From contig NC_089222.1 in assembly GCF_963924675.1 (NCBI RefSeq), positions 2,666,001-2,730,000 of the forward strand: DNA of 64,000 nucleotides, written 5' to 3'. The position numbers and the translations under genes were made by a program. A model generated the notes under the pieces. The model did no database searches. It worked only from the letters and a program-made list of their open reading frames with translations, and was not told the origin of the DNA. Below, piece after piece: positions 1-10,650 of the stretch (its first letter is position 1; each line of letters begins with the position of its first letter). This DNA comes from Phocoena phocoena. Taxonomy: Eukaryota; Chordata; Mammalia; Artiodactyla; Phocoenidae.

Positions 1-124
1 TGTCTTACCTGTGAAATTGAAACAATAATACCATGTGGTCGTGATGATTGAATAACAAAATACATGCAGTATTTTTCTATTTTCCCAAAGGTAAGAATAA
101 CGACAAGGGCAAATGGGTAATGTC

Positions 125-195
125 AAGAGAATCTTGAAGATGCCCAGCACATAATAATACTTCAATAATTGGTAGCAAATATTACTGCTGATAAT
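125..195 (+). mobile_element. MIR-like SINE fragment
   Basis: The stretch around 'cccagcacataataatac' followed by 'ttcaataattggtag' resembles the 3' part of MIR, where a 'gcctagcacatagtaggc...tcaataaatg' motif is usual. It is heavily diverged and only the tail is visible. The rest of 1-228 shows nothing I can identify. Confidence 0.4.
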
Positions 196-228
196 TCATG
201 TTATAACAAAAAAAATCTGTTCTTCTCC

Positions 229-331
229 CTTCAGTTCAGCCATGATCAAGTAAGACTTATTCCTGGGATGCAAGGGTACTTCAACATATGTAAATCAATC
301 AATGTGATACATCACATTAAAAAAATGAAGG
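229..331 (+). mobile_element. Old L1, piece 1 of 5 (ORF2 reverse transcriptase region)
   Basis: The translation contains '[19 protein letters not shown]', the conserved stretch just upstream of the L1 ORF2 reverse transcriptase core. It breaks off at 331. The next part of the same ORF2 (the equivalent of 'atcatatgatcatctcaat') resumes at about 5926. The two pieces are therefore one L1 copy split by the insertion lying between direct repeats at 322-332 and 5915-5925. Confidence 0.85.
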
Positions 332-403
332 GGAGGAGTCCAGAGAACCAGTCAAGCAGCCACTGGTCCTTTGGATCTAGCGCCACCTCCCTGAGGGACC
401 CCT

Positions 404-699
404 GGTGATGAAAATGCCAGGAAAGATTTAAAGACATTACCAGCCTATCCAACCAAAACTCTACAGGAGCACACCCCCTTTCCTACTGTGAGGACAGGGT
501 AATTGAGCATTATTTGAAAATCAAAGGTCTGACTCGGGGTCAACCTGAGATTCAGTATATGAAAATAGTAGAAGCTCTACTGACCTATGGAGTCCATTAT
601 TCTGCAGTAAAGGATAAACAAGGACTTCCTTGGTGGCTTGGAATCAGCTATAAAGGAATTGGCCAGTATGATTTGCAACATAAGGTGAAACCTCAGAAA
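404..699 (+). pseudogene. FRMD4B: FRMD4B retrocopy fragment (FERM domain), fused to L1
   Basis: The conceptual protein reads 'DENARKDLKTLPAYPTKTLQ', then after a frameshift near 470-485 'CEDRVIEHYLKIKGLTRGQ', 'VEALLTYGVHYSAVKDKQ' and 'GLPWWLGISYKGIGQYD'. I recognise this as the central FERM domain of FRMD4B, an adaptor that binds the cytohesin/GRP1 Arf exchange factor. The paralogue FRMD4A reads differently here ('KKLNGQTRGQ', 'GIPWWLGLSYKGIFQYD'), so FRMD4B fits better. About 295 bp that should span several small exons run without introns, so this came from a spliced mRNA. It stops at 'KVKPQK', where FRMD4B should continue 'LFQW', and L1 sequence follows directly. No start codon, promoter or full domain remains, and the copy is dead. 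Confidence 0.8.
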
Positions 700-854
700 G
701 AGGCAAAACAGATCCGTGAAACTTGCACAAGCCTCTTAGATAGCCTCATCCACCAGAGGGCAGACAGCAAAAGCAAGAAGAACTACAATCCTGCAGCCCA
801 TAGAAGAAAAACCACATTCACAGAAAGACAGAGAAGACGAAAAGGCAGAGGACT

Positions 855-1743
855 ATGTACCAGATGAAGGAACAAGAAAAAACCCCAGAAAAACAACTAA
901 ATGAAGTGGAGATATGCAACCTTCCAGAAAAAGAATTCAGAATAATGACAGTGAAGATGATCCAGGAACTCAGAAAAAGAATGGAAGCAAACATTGAGAA
1001 AATGCAAGAAATTTTTAACAAAGACCTAGAAGAATTAAAGAACAAACAAACAGAGATGAACAATACAATAACTGAAATGAAAACTACACTAGAAGGAATC
1101 AATAGCAGAATAACTGAGGCAGAAGAACGGATAACTGACCTGGAAGACAGAATGGTGGAATTCACTGCTGCAGAACACAATAAAGAAAAAAGAATGAAAA
1201 GAAATGAAGACAGCCTAAGAGACCTCCAGGACAACATTAAACCAACAACATTCGCGTTATAGGGGTCCCAGGAGGAGAAGAGAGAGAGAAAGGACCAGAG
1301 AAAATATTGGAGGAGATTATAGTCAAAAACTTCCCTAACATGGGAAAGGAAATAGCCACCCAAGTCCAGGAAGCACAGAGAGTCCCATACAGGATAAACC
1401 CAAGGAGAAACACGCCGAGACACATAGTAATCAAATTGGCAAAAATTAAAGACAAAGAAAAATTATTGAAAGCAGCAAGGGAAAAAACGACAAATAACAT
1501 ACAAGAGAACTCCCATAAAGTTAACAGTTGATTTCTCAGCAGAAATTCTACAAGGCCAGAAGGGAGTGGCATGATATACTTAAAGTGACGAAACGGAAGA
1601 ACATAAAACCAAGATTACTCTACCCAGCAAGGATCTCATTCAGATTCAATGGAAAAATCAAAAGCTTTAGAGACAAGCAAAAGCTAAAAGAATTCAACAG
1701 TACAAAACCAGCTCTACAACAAATGCTAAAGGAACTTCTCTAA
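855..1743 (+). pseudogene. L1 ORF1 (RNA-binding chaperone), frameshifted
   Basis: L1 ORF1p is a trimeric nucleic-acid chaperone that coats L1 RNA. Translation from the ATG at 855 gives the N-terminal part with a long charged coiled coil ('KQTEMNNTITEMKTTLEG', about residues 50-115) and stops at 1262. The RRM-like part ('NFPNMGKEIATQVQEAQR') is in another frame at about 1307-1490. A further frame change near 1490 leads to the C-terminal domain (1528-1743, ending 'KPALQQMLKELL'). At least two frameshifts make it non-functional. ORF2 begins 58 bp after its end, the normal L1 arrangement. Confidence 0.9.
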
Positions 1744-1801
1744 GTGGGAAACAGAAGAGAAGAAAAGGACCTACAAAAACAAACCCAAAACAATTAAGAA
1801 A

Positions 1802-4800
1802 ATGGTCAAAGGAACATACATATCAATAATTACCTTAAATGTGAATGGATTAAATGCTCCAACCAAAAGACACAGGCTTGCTGAATGGATACAAAAACAA
1901 GACCCATATATATGTTGTCTGCAAGAGACCCACTTCAGACCTAGGGACACATACAGATTGAAAGTGAGGGGATGGAAAAAGATATTCCATGCAAATGGAA
2001 ATCAAAAGAAAGCTGAAGTAGCAATACTCATATCAGATAAAATAGACTTTAAAATAAAGAATGTTATAAGAGACAAGGAAGGACACTACATAAGGATCAA
2101 TGGATCAATCCAAGAAGAAGATAAAACAATTATAAATATATATGCACCCAACACAGGAGCACCTCAATACATAAGGCAACTGCTAACAGCTCTAAAAGAG
2201 GAAATCGACAGTAATACAATAATAGTGGGGGACTTCAACACCTCACTTCCACCAATGGACAGATCATCCAAAATGAAAATAAAAAAAGAAGCTTTAAATG
2301 ACACAATAGACCAGATAAATTTGACATTCATAGGACATTCCATCAAAAAAGAGCAGATTACACTTTCTTCTCAAGTGCGCACGCAACATTCTCCAGGATA
2401 GATCACATCTTGGGTCACAAATCAAGCCTTATTAAATTTAAGAAAATTGAAATCATATCGAGTATCTTTTCTGACCACAACGCTATGAGATTACAAATGA
2501 ATTACAGGAAGAGAAACATAAACAACACAAACACATGGAGGCTAAACAATACGTTACTAAATAACCAAGAGATCACTGAAGAAATCAAAGAGGAAATCAA
2601 AAAATACTTAGAGACAAATGGCAATGAAAATATAACGATCCAAAACCTATAGGATGCAGCAAAAGCAGTTCTAAGAGGGAAGTTTATAGCTATACAAGCC
2701 TACCTCAAGAAACAAGAAAAATCTCAAATAAACCATCTAACATTACACCTAAAGGAACTAGAGAAAGAAGAACAAACAATACCCAAAGTTAGCAGAAGGA
2801 AAGAAATCATCAAGATCAGAGCAGAAGTAAATGAAATAGAAACAAAGAAAACAATAGCAAAAATCAATAAAACTAAAAGCTGATTCTTTGAGAAGATAAA
2901 CAAAATTGATAAACCATTAGCCAGACTCATCAAGAAAAAGAGGGAGAGGACTCAAATCAATAAAATTAGAAACGAAAAAGAAGTTACAACGGACACCACA
3001 GAAATATAAAGCATCCCAAGAGACTACTACAAGCAACTCTATGCCAATAAAATGGACAACCTGGAAGAAATGGACAAATTCTTAGAAAGGTATAACCTTC
3101 CAAGACTGAACCAGGAAGAAATAGAAAATATGAACAGACCAATCACAGGTAATGAAATTGAAACTGTGATTAAAAATCTTCCAACAAACAAAAGTCCAGG
3201 ACCAGATGGCTTCACAGGTGAATTCTATCAAACATTTAGAGAAGAGCTAACACCCGTCCTTCTCAAAGTCTTCCAAAAAATTGCAGAGGAAGGAACACTC
3301 CCAAACTCATTCTATGAAGGCACCATCACCCTGATACCAAAACCAGACAAAGATACTACAAAAAAAGAAAAGTGCAGACCAATATCAATCATGAATATAG
3401 ATGTAAAACTCCTCAACCAAATACCGGAAAACAGAATCCAAGAACACATTAAAAGGATCATACACCATGATCAAGTGGGATTTATACCAGGAATGCAAGG
3501 ATTCTTCAATATATGCAAATCAATCAATGTGATATACCATATTAACATATAGAAGAAAAACCGTATGATCATCTCAATAGATGCAGAAAAAGCTTTTGAC
3601 AAAATTCAACACCCATTTATGATAAAAAAAAAAACTCTCCAGAAAGTGGGCAGAGAGGGAACCTACCTCAAAATAATAAAGGCCATATACGACAAACCCA
3701 CAGCAAACATCATTCTCAATGGTGAAAAACTGAAAGCGTTTCCTCTAAGATCAGGAATAAGACAAGGATGTCCACTCTCGCCACTATTATTCAACATAGT
3801 TTTGAAAGTCCTAGCCACAGCAATCAGAGAAGAAAAAGAAATAAAACGAATACAAATTGGAAAAGAAGAAGTAAAACTGTCACTGTTTGCAGATGACATG
3901 ATACTATACATAGAGAATCCTAAAGATGCCACCAGAAAACTACTTCAGCTAATCAATGAATTTAGTAAATTTGCAGGATACAAAATTAATGCACAGATAT
4001 CTCTTGCATTCCTATACACTAATGATGAAAAATCTGAAAGAGAAATTAAAGAAACGCTCCCATTTACCACTGCAACAAAAAGAATAAAATACCTAGGAAT
4101 AAACCTACCTAGGGAGACAAAAGACCTGTATGCAGAAAACTATAAGACACTGATGAAAGAAATTAAAGATGATACCAACAGATGGAGAGATATGCCATGT
4201 TCTTGGATTGGAAGAATCAATATTGTGAAAATGTCTATACTACCCAAAGCAATCTACAGATTCAATGCAATCCCTATCAAATTACCAATGGTATTTTTTA
4301 CAGAACTAGGAAAAAAAATCTTAAAATTTGTTTGGAGACACAAAAGACACCGAATAGCCAAAGCAGTCTTGAGGGAAAAAAACGGAGCTGGAGGAATCAG
4401 AGTCCCTGACTTCAGACTATACTACAAAGCTACAGTAATCAAGACAATATGGTACTGGCACAAAAACAGAAACATAGATCAATGGAACAAGATAGAAAGC
4501 CCAGAGATAAATCCATGCACCTATGGTCAACTAATCTATGACAAAGGAGGCAAGGATATGCAATGGAGAAAAGACAGTCTCTTCAATAAGTGGTGCTGGG
4601 AAAACTGGACAGCTAGATGTAAAAGAATGAAATCAGAACACTCCCTAACACCATACACAAAAATAAACTCAAAATGTATTAGAGACCTAAATATAAGACT
4701 GGACACTATAAAACTCTTAGAGGAAAACACAGGAAGAACACTCTTTGACGTAAATCACAGCAAGATCTTTTTTGATCCACCTCCTAGAGTAATGGAAGTA

Positions 4801-5573
4801 AAGCCAAAAATAAACAAATGGGACCTAATGAAACTTAAAAGCTTTTGCACAGCAAAGGAAACCATAAACAAGACAACCCTCAGAATGGGAGAAAATATTT
4901 GCAAACAAATCAACAGACAAAGGATTAATCTCCAAAATATATAAACAGCTCATGCAGCTCAATATTAAAAAAACAAAAAACCCAATCCAAAAATGGGCAG
5001 CAGACCTAAATAGACATTTTTCCAAAGAAGACATACAGATGGCCAAGAAGCACATGAAAAGCTGCTCAACGTCACTAATTATTAGAGAAATGCAAATCAA
5101 AACTACAATGAGGTATCATCTCACAGCAGTTAGAATGGGCATCATCAGAAAATCTACAAACAACAAATGCTGGAGAGGGTATGGAGAAAAGGGAACCCTC
5201 TTGCACTGTTGGTGGGAATGTAAACTGATACAGCCACTATGGAGAACAGTACAGAGGTTCCTTAAAAAACTAAAAATTGAATTACCATATGACCCAGCAA
5301 TCCCACTACTGGGCCTATAACTAGATAAAACCATAATTCAAAAGGACACATGCACCCCAATGTTCACTGCAGCACTATTTACAATAACCAGGTCATGGAA
5401 GCAAGGCCCACCAACAGACGAATGGATAAAGAAGATGTGGCACATATACACAATGGAATATTACTCAGCCATAAAAGGGAACAAAATTGGGTCATTTGTT
5501 GAGACGTGAATGGCTCTAGAGACTGTCTTACAGAGTGAAGTCAGAAAGAGAAAAACAAATATCGCATATTAAC
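1802..5573 (+). pseudogene. L1 ORF2 (endonuclease / reverse transcriptase), broken
   Basis: ORF2p nicks target DNA and reverse-transcribes L1 RNA. The N-terminal AP-like endonuclease is clear from 1802 ('LNVNGLNAPTKRHRLAEW', 'CLQETHFR') but shifts frame near 2330. It continues from 2410 ('IFSDHNAMRLQMNYRKR') and has stops at about 2650, 2881, 3007 and 3550. The reverse transcriptase domain has '[13 protein letters not shown]' (about 3195-3230), '[15 protein letters not shown]' (about 3760-3810) and the catalytic FADD at 3886-3897. The longest intact stretch is 3565-4944 (459 codons). The C-terminal cysteine-rich region follows at 4952-5320 ('[13 protein letters not shown]'). Several stops and frameshifts mean no functional enzyme. 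Confidence 0.92.
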
Positions 5574-5803
5574 GCACGTATGTGGAACCTAGAAAAATGG
5601 TACAGATGAACCGGTTTGCAGGGCAGAAGTTGAGACACAGATGTAGAGAACAAACGTATGGACACCAAGGGGGGAAAGCCGCAGGGGAGCGGGGATGGTG
5701 GTGTGATGAACTGGGTGATTGGGATTGACATGTATACACTGATGTGTATAAAATTGATGACTAGTAAGAACTTGCTGTATAAAAATATAAATTAAATTTT
5801 AAA

Positions 5804-5914
5804 AAAACAACATATCCACTATCTGGCTTGTGGGTACTAACAGTATATTCATCAAGTGTAACTTTTTTAAAATGAAAAAAGAATAAATCAAAAAAAAAGC
5901 AAACAGAAAATTTT
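5804..5914 (+). other. Non-L1 tail inside the composite insert (possible 3' transduction)
   Basis: Between the L1 A-rich tail (~5803) and the right target repeat (5915) lie ~110 bp that do not look like L1. They include 'gggtactaacagtatattc', an AATAAA at 5882-5887 and an A9 run. Read-through transcription past the weak L1 polyadenylation signal into flanking DNA at the source locus would give this structure. Confidence 0.5.
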
Positions 5915-5925
5915 AAAATGTAGGG

Positions 5926-6775
5926 TAAAAATCATATGATCATCTCAATGGATGCAGAAAAAAACATTTGACAAAATTCAATGTTCTTATATGTTAAAAA
6001 ACTATCAACAAATTGGGTATAGAAGGAATATACTTCAACATAATAAAGACCATGTATGAGAAGCCCACAACTAACATTGTCCTCAGTGGTGAAAAGATGA
6101 AAGCTTTTCCTCTAAGATCATGAAAAAGATGCACACTCTCGCTACTTTAATTCAACATAGTATTGGAAGTCCTAGGCAGCACAATTAAGCAAGAAAAAGA
6201 AATAAAACACATCTAAACTGGAAAGAAAGAAGTTAAATTGTCTCTGTTTGCAGATGACATGATATTAAACATAGAAAACTCTAAAGGCTCCATAAAAAAC
6301 TGTCAGAACTACACAATGAATTCAGTAACATGGCAGGACACAAAACCAATATGTAAAAATCAGTTGCATTTATAGAAACTAATAACAAACTATCAAAAAG
6401 AGAAATTAAGAAAATAATCCAATTTACAATAGCATCAAAAATAGTACTTAAGAATAAATTTAACCAAGGAGGTAAAAGATCTATACACTGAAAACTATAA
6501 AACATTGATGAAAGAAATTAAAGAAGACAAAAATAAATGGAAAGGTATCAATGTTCATGGATTGAAAGAATTAATGTTGTTAAAACACCCACACTACTCA
6601 AAGCAATTTACACAGTCAGTGCAATCCCTACCAAAATTCCCATGGCATTTTTCAAATAAATAGAAAAAAAATCTTAAAATTCATATGGAACCACAAAACA
6701 GCCTGAATAGCCAAAGTAATCTTGAAAAAGAAGAACAAACCTGGAAGCATCATACTTCCTGATTACAAAGTTATA
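5926..6775 (+). mobile_element. Old L1, piece 2 of 5 (ORF2)
   Basis: This continues the ORF2 interrupted at 331, with equivalents of 'MIISMDAEKTFDKIQ' and the FADD region ('tttgcagatgacatg' near 6247-6261). It runs to the TA at 6774-6775, where Tigger1 is inserted. It is clearly more diverged than the L1 at 699-5803, with many stops and indels. Confidence 0.85.
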
Positions 6776-9126
6776 TAGGCAAACCTTGTCTTTTTGTGCG
6801 TTGCTCTATTGTGTTTCACAGATTGACTGTGTTTTTCACAAACTGAAAGTTTGGTGGCAATCCTGCATTGAGCACATCTATTCAAGCGATTTTTCCAACA
6901 ATATTTGCTCCCTTCATGTCTCTGTCACATTTTGGTAATTCTTGCAATATTTCAAACTTTTTCATTAATAATATATTTGTCATGGTGGTCTGTGATCAGT
7001 GACCTTTGACTTTACTACTGTAATTGTTTTGCCGTGCCATGAACTACACCCACGTAAGATGGCAAACTTAATGGATAAATGTTATATGTGTTCTGACTAC
7101 TCTATCCACCAGACATTCCCTCATCTCTCTCTGTCTCCTCAGGCATCCCTATTCCCTGGGACACAACAATATTGAAATTAGGCCAGTTAATAATCCTACA
7201 ATGGCTTCTAAGTGTTCAAATGAAAGGAAGAGTCCCATATCTCTCACTTTAAATCAAAAGCTAGAAATAATTAAGTTTAGTGAGGAGATAGGCTGAAAGA
7301 TAGGTCTCTTGTACCAAACAGGCAAATTGTAAATTCAAAGTAAAAGTGCTTGAAGGAAATTAAAAGTGCTACTCCAGTGAACATGAATAAGAAAGTGAAA
7401 TAGCCTTATTGCTGAGGTGGAGTACATTTTAGTGGTCTGGATAGAAGATCAAACCAGCCACAACATTCCCTTAAACCAAAGCCTAATCCAGAGCAAGGAC
7501 CTAACTCTCTTCAACTCTTTGAAGACAAAGAAAGTTGTGGAAACTGTAGAAGAAAAGTTTGAAAGTAGCAGAGGTTGGTTCATGAGGTTTAGGGAAAGAA
7601 GCAATCTCTATAATATAAAAGTGCAAGGTGAAGCAGCAAGTGCTGATGTAGAATCTGCAGCAAGTTATCCAGAAGATCTAGCCAAGATAATTCATGAAGA
7701 TGGCTACACTAAAGAACAGATTGTTAATGTAGATATCATAACCTTCTACTGGAAGCAGATGTCATCTAGGACTTTCATAGCTAGAGAGAAGTCAATGCCT
7801 GGCTTCAAAGTATCAAAGGACAGGCTGACTCGCTTGGTGACTTTAAGTTGAAGCCAATGCTCGTTTATCATCTGCAAGTCCAAGGGCCATTAAGAGTGAT
7901 GCTAAATCTACTTTGTGTTCTACAGATGGAACAACAAAGCCTGGATGACAGCACATCTGTTTACAACATGGTTTACTAAATATTTTAAGCCCATTGATGA
8001 GGCTACTGCTCAGAAAAAAAGATTCCTTTCAAAACTTGACTGCTTACTGACAATGCTGGTCTTATAAGAGCTCTGAGGGAGATGTACAATGAAATTCATG
8101 TGGTTTTCATGCCTGCTAACACAACATCCATTCTGCAGCCCATGGATCAAGGAGTAATTTTGACTTTAAAGTCTTATTTAAGAAATACATTTCATAAGGC
8201 TATAGCTGTTATAGATAGTGATTCCTCTGATAGATCTGGACTAAGTCAATTGAAAACCTTCTGGAAAGATTCACTATTCTAGATGCTGTTAAGAACATTC
8301 ATAATTCACAGGAAGAGGTCAGAATATCAACATTAACAGGAGTTTTGAAGAAGTTGATTCCAACCCTCATGGATGACTTTGAGGGGTTCAAAACTTCAGT
8401 GAAGGAAGTAATTGTAGATGTGGTGAAAATAGCAATCAAATTAGAATTAGAAGTGAGGCCCGAAGATGTGCCTGAATTGCTGCAATCTCATGATAAAATG
8501 TTAACAGATGAAGATTTACTTCTTACCGATGAGCAAAGGAAGTGGTTTCATGAGATGGAATCTACTCCTGGTGAAGATGCTGTGAAGATTGTTGAAATGA
8601 CAACAAAGAATTTAGAATACTACATAAACTTAGTTGATAAAGCAGGGGCAAGATTTGAGAAGACTGACTCCAATTTTGAAATAAATTCTACTGTGGATAA
8701 AATGCTATCAAACAGCTTTGCAGGCTACAGAGAAATTCTTGAAAGGAAGACTCAATCAATGCAGCAAACTTCACTGCTGTCTTATTTTAAGAACTTGCCA
8801 CGCCCACCCCCAACCTTCAGCAACCACGACCCTGGTCAGTCAGCAGCCATCAACACAGAGGCGAGACCCTCCACCAGTAAAGAGGTTAGGACTCACTGAA
8901 GGCTCGGGTGATGTTTAGCATTTTTTAGCAATAAAGAATTTTTAATTAGGGTATATACATTTTTTAGACATAATGCTACTGCACACTTAATAGACCACAG
9001 CATAGTGTAAACATAGCTTTAATATGCACTAGAAAACCAAAAAACTCCTGTGAATTGCAATACTGTGATACTTGCTTTATTGTGTTGGTCTGGATCGGAA
9101 CCCATAATACCTCCGAAGTATGACTT
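6776..9126 (+). mobile_element. Tigger1-type DNA transposon, nearly full length
   Basis: The left terminal repeat starts 'taggcaaaccttgtctttt' and the right end is 'aatacctccgaagtatgac', matching diverged Tigger1 termini. Both are flanked by TA (6774-6775 and 9127-9128), the pogo/Tigger target. The 2.35-kb length is close to the autonomous Tigger1 (about 2.4 kb). It sits in an L1 ORF2, which reads on at 9129. Confidence 0.88.
7202..8899 (+). pseudogene. Tigger1 transposase, degraded
   Basis: The start ATG at 7202 opens 'MASKCSNERKSPISLTLNQK', typical of Tigger1 transposase, which is related to pogo and CENP-B (N-terminal HTH, then a DDE nuclease domain). A stop follows near 7290. Open remnants are 7417-7851 (HTH/CENP-B-like region and the start of the DDE domain: '[20 protein letters not shown]'), 8082-8282 ('[19 protein letters not shown]', a DDE landmark) and 8345-8899 (C-terminal tail). 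Frameshifts between 7851 and 8082 and near 8282-8345 separate them. It is a molecular fossil with no sign of host use. Confidence 0.85.
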
Positions 9127-9975
9127 TAGTAATCAAAACACTATGGATTTGGCACAAAAACAGACATAGATCAATGCAACAGAGTCAAGAGCCCAGAAAT
9201 AAACCCATGCGTATGCGATCAATTAATTTTTTATAGAGGAGCCAAGAATACACAATGGGAAAAGAATAGTCTCTTCAATAAACGATGTTGGAGAAAACCG
9301 ATTTCCAATGCAAAAGAATAAAACTGGACCTCTATCCTACACCATACACAAAAATCAACTCAAAATGCATTAAAGGCTTGAACATAAGACCTGAAACCAT
9401 AAAACTCCTAGAAGAAAACATAGGGGAAAAAACTCCTTGACATTGGACTTGGCAATATTTTTTTTATTTGACACTAAAAGTGAAGGAACAAAAACAAAAC
9501 TAAACCAGTAGGACTACATTAAACTTAAAAGTTTCTGCAAACCAAACAGCAGCAAAATGAAAAGGTAATCTGTGGGACAGGAGAAAATATTTGCAAACCA
9601 CATATCCGATAAGGAGTTAATATCTGAAAAATTCAAGGAACTAGTATAATGCAATAGCAAAAAAACAAATAATTCAATTAAAAAATGGGCAAAAAACCTG
9701 AACAGACATTTTTCCAAAGAAGACATACAAATGGCCAACAGGTACATAAAAAGATACTCAACATCCTTATCATCAGGGAAATGCAAATCAAAACCACAGT
9801 GAGACTCACCTCACACCTGTCAGAATGGGTCTCATCAAAATGGCAAGAAATAACAAGTGTTTGTGAGATGTGGAGAAAAGGGAACCCTTGTGCACTGTTG
9901 GTGGGGATGTAAATTGGTGCAGCCACTATGGAAAACTGCACAGAGGATCCTCAAAAAATTAAAACTAGAACTACC
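9127..9975 (+). mobile_element. Old L1, piece 3 of 5 (ORF2 C-terminus)
   Basis: ORF2 resumes after the Tigger1 with 'gtaatcaaaacactatgg' and runs through the cysteine-rich C-terminal segment (about 9850-9960, equivalents of '[17 protein letters not shown]'). It breaks at the target repeat AAAACTAGAACTACC (9961-9975). Confidence 0.85.
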
Positions 9976-10187
9976 GGGCTTCCCTGGTGGCGCAGTGGTT
10001 GAGAGTCCACCTGCCGATGCAGGGGACGCGGGTTCGTGCCCCGGTCCGGGAGGATCCCACGTGCTGCGGAGCGGCTGGGCCCGTGAGCCGTGGCCGCTGA
10101 GCTTGTGCGTCCGGAGCCTGTGCTCCACGATGGGAGAGGCCACAGCAGTGAGAGGCCTGCGTACCGCAAAAAAAAAAAAAAAAAAAA
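9976..10187 (+). mobile_element. CHR SINE, ~200-bp type
   Basis: It starts 'gggcttccctggtggcgcag' and ends in A22 after 'gcgtaccgc'. Exact 15-bp target repeats AAAACTAGAACTACC lie at 9961-9975 and 10188-10202. The Pol III A box is TGGCGCAGTGG and the B-box region is GGTTCGTGCC. Perfect repeats suggest a recent insertion. Confidence 0.95.
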
Positions 10188-10650
10188 AAAACTAGAACTA
10201 CCGTATGATTCAGTAATCCCACTTCTGAGTTTATATCCAAAGGAAATAAAATCACTATCTTAAAAAAATCTGCACTCCCCTGTTCATTGTGGCATTACTC
10301 ACAATAACCAAGGTGGGGAAACAACCTAAGTGTCTGTTGATGGACAAATAAATAAAGAAAATGTAGTGTGTGTGTGTCTGTGGATGGATAGATAGATAGG
10401 TAAACAGATAGATGATTGTATACTATTTATATAATATGGAATATTATACATAATAGAATAATAAAGGATAGTAAATGCGATATATCTGTAGTGATAATCT
10501 ATAACGGATAAAATATATATGCGGAATATTATTCAGGCTTTAAAATGAAGGGAAACCTGTCATTTGTGATATGGATGAACTTGGAAGGTATTATGGTACA
10601 TGGAATAAACCAGATAGAGAAAAGCAAATACTACATGATGTCACTTATAT
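10188..10650 (+). mobile_element. Old L1, piece 4 of 5 (3' part)
   Basis: The L1 continues with 'tgttcattgtggcattactc' and the 'acatggaataaaccagatag' region. It carries a small simple-sequence expansion at about 10364-10415 (TG and GATA units). It ends at 'cacttatat', where the solo LTR inserted. Confidence 0.8.

Larger units (their letters stand above)
699..5803 (+). mobile_element. Near-complete L1 (end of 5'UTR, ORF1, ORF2, 3'UTR), inactive
   Basis: The element runs from the last ~155 bp of an L1 5'UTR through ORF1, a ~58-bp inter-ORF spacer, ORF2 and a 3'UTR ending in A-rich 'ataaattaaattttaaaaaaa'. Both reading frames are broken by stops and small indels. The sequence otherwise looks close to a cetacean L1 consensus, so it is much younger than the L1 it sits in. 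Most of the promoter-bearing 5'UTR is missing and is replaced by FRMD4B cDNA. Confidence 0.9.
333..5914 (+). mobile_element. Composite retroinsert: FRMD4B fragment + L1 + extra 3' sequence
   Basis: One insertion event is bounded by direct repeats AAAATGAAGGG (322-332) and AAAATGTAGGG (5915-5925), 10 of 11 identical, lying inside an older L1. From 5' to 3' it holds about 70 bp of unassigned sequence, a spliced FRMD4B cDNA fragment (about 404-699), an L1 from the end of its 5'UTR to its 3' end (about 699-5803), and about 110 bp of non-L1 sequence with an A-rich end. All parts are in the same orientation. This is the layout expected when reverse transcriptase switches from L1 RNA to a cellular mRNA during target-primed integration. 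Confidence 0.75.

Noticed and set aside
3565..4944. Intact 459-codon ORF2 segment as an active reverse transcriptase
   Set aside because: It keeps FADD, but stops lie upstream (about 2650, 2881, 3007, 3550), the endonuclease is frameshifted and ORF1 is broken. It is a fragment of a dead L1.
9976..10187. SINE A/B boxes as functional tRNA genes
   Set aside because: The tRNA-like head is followed by a SINE body and A tail with target repeats, and no cloverleaf with a complete anticodon arm was found.
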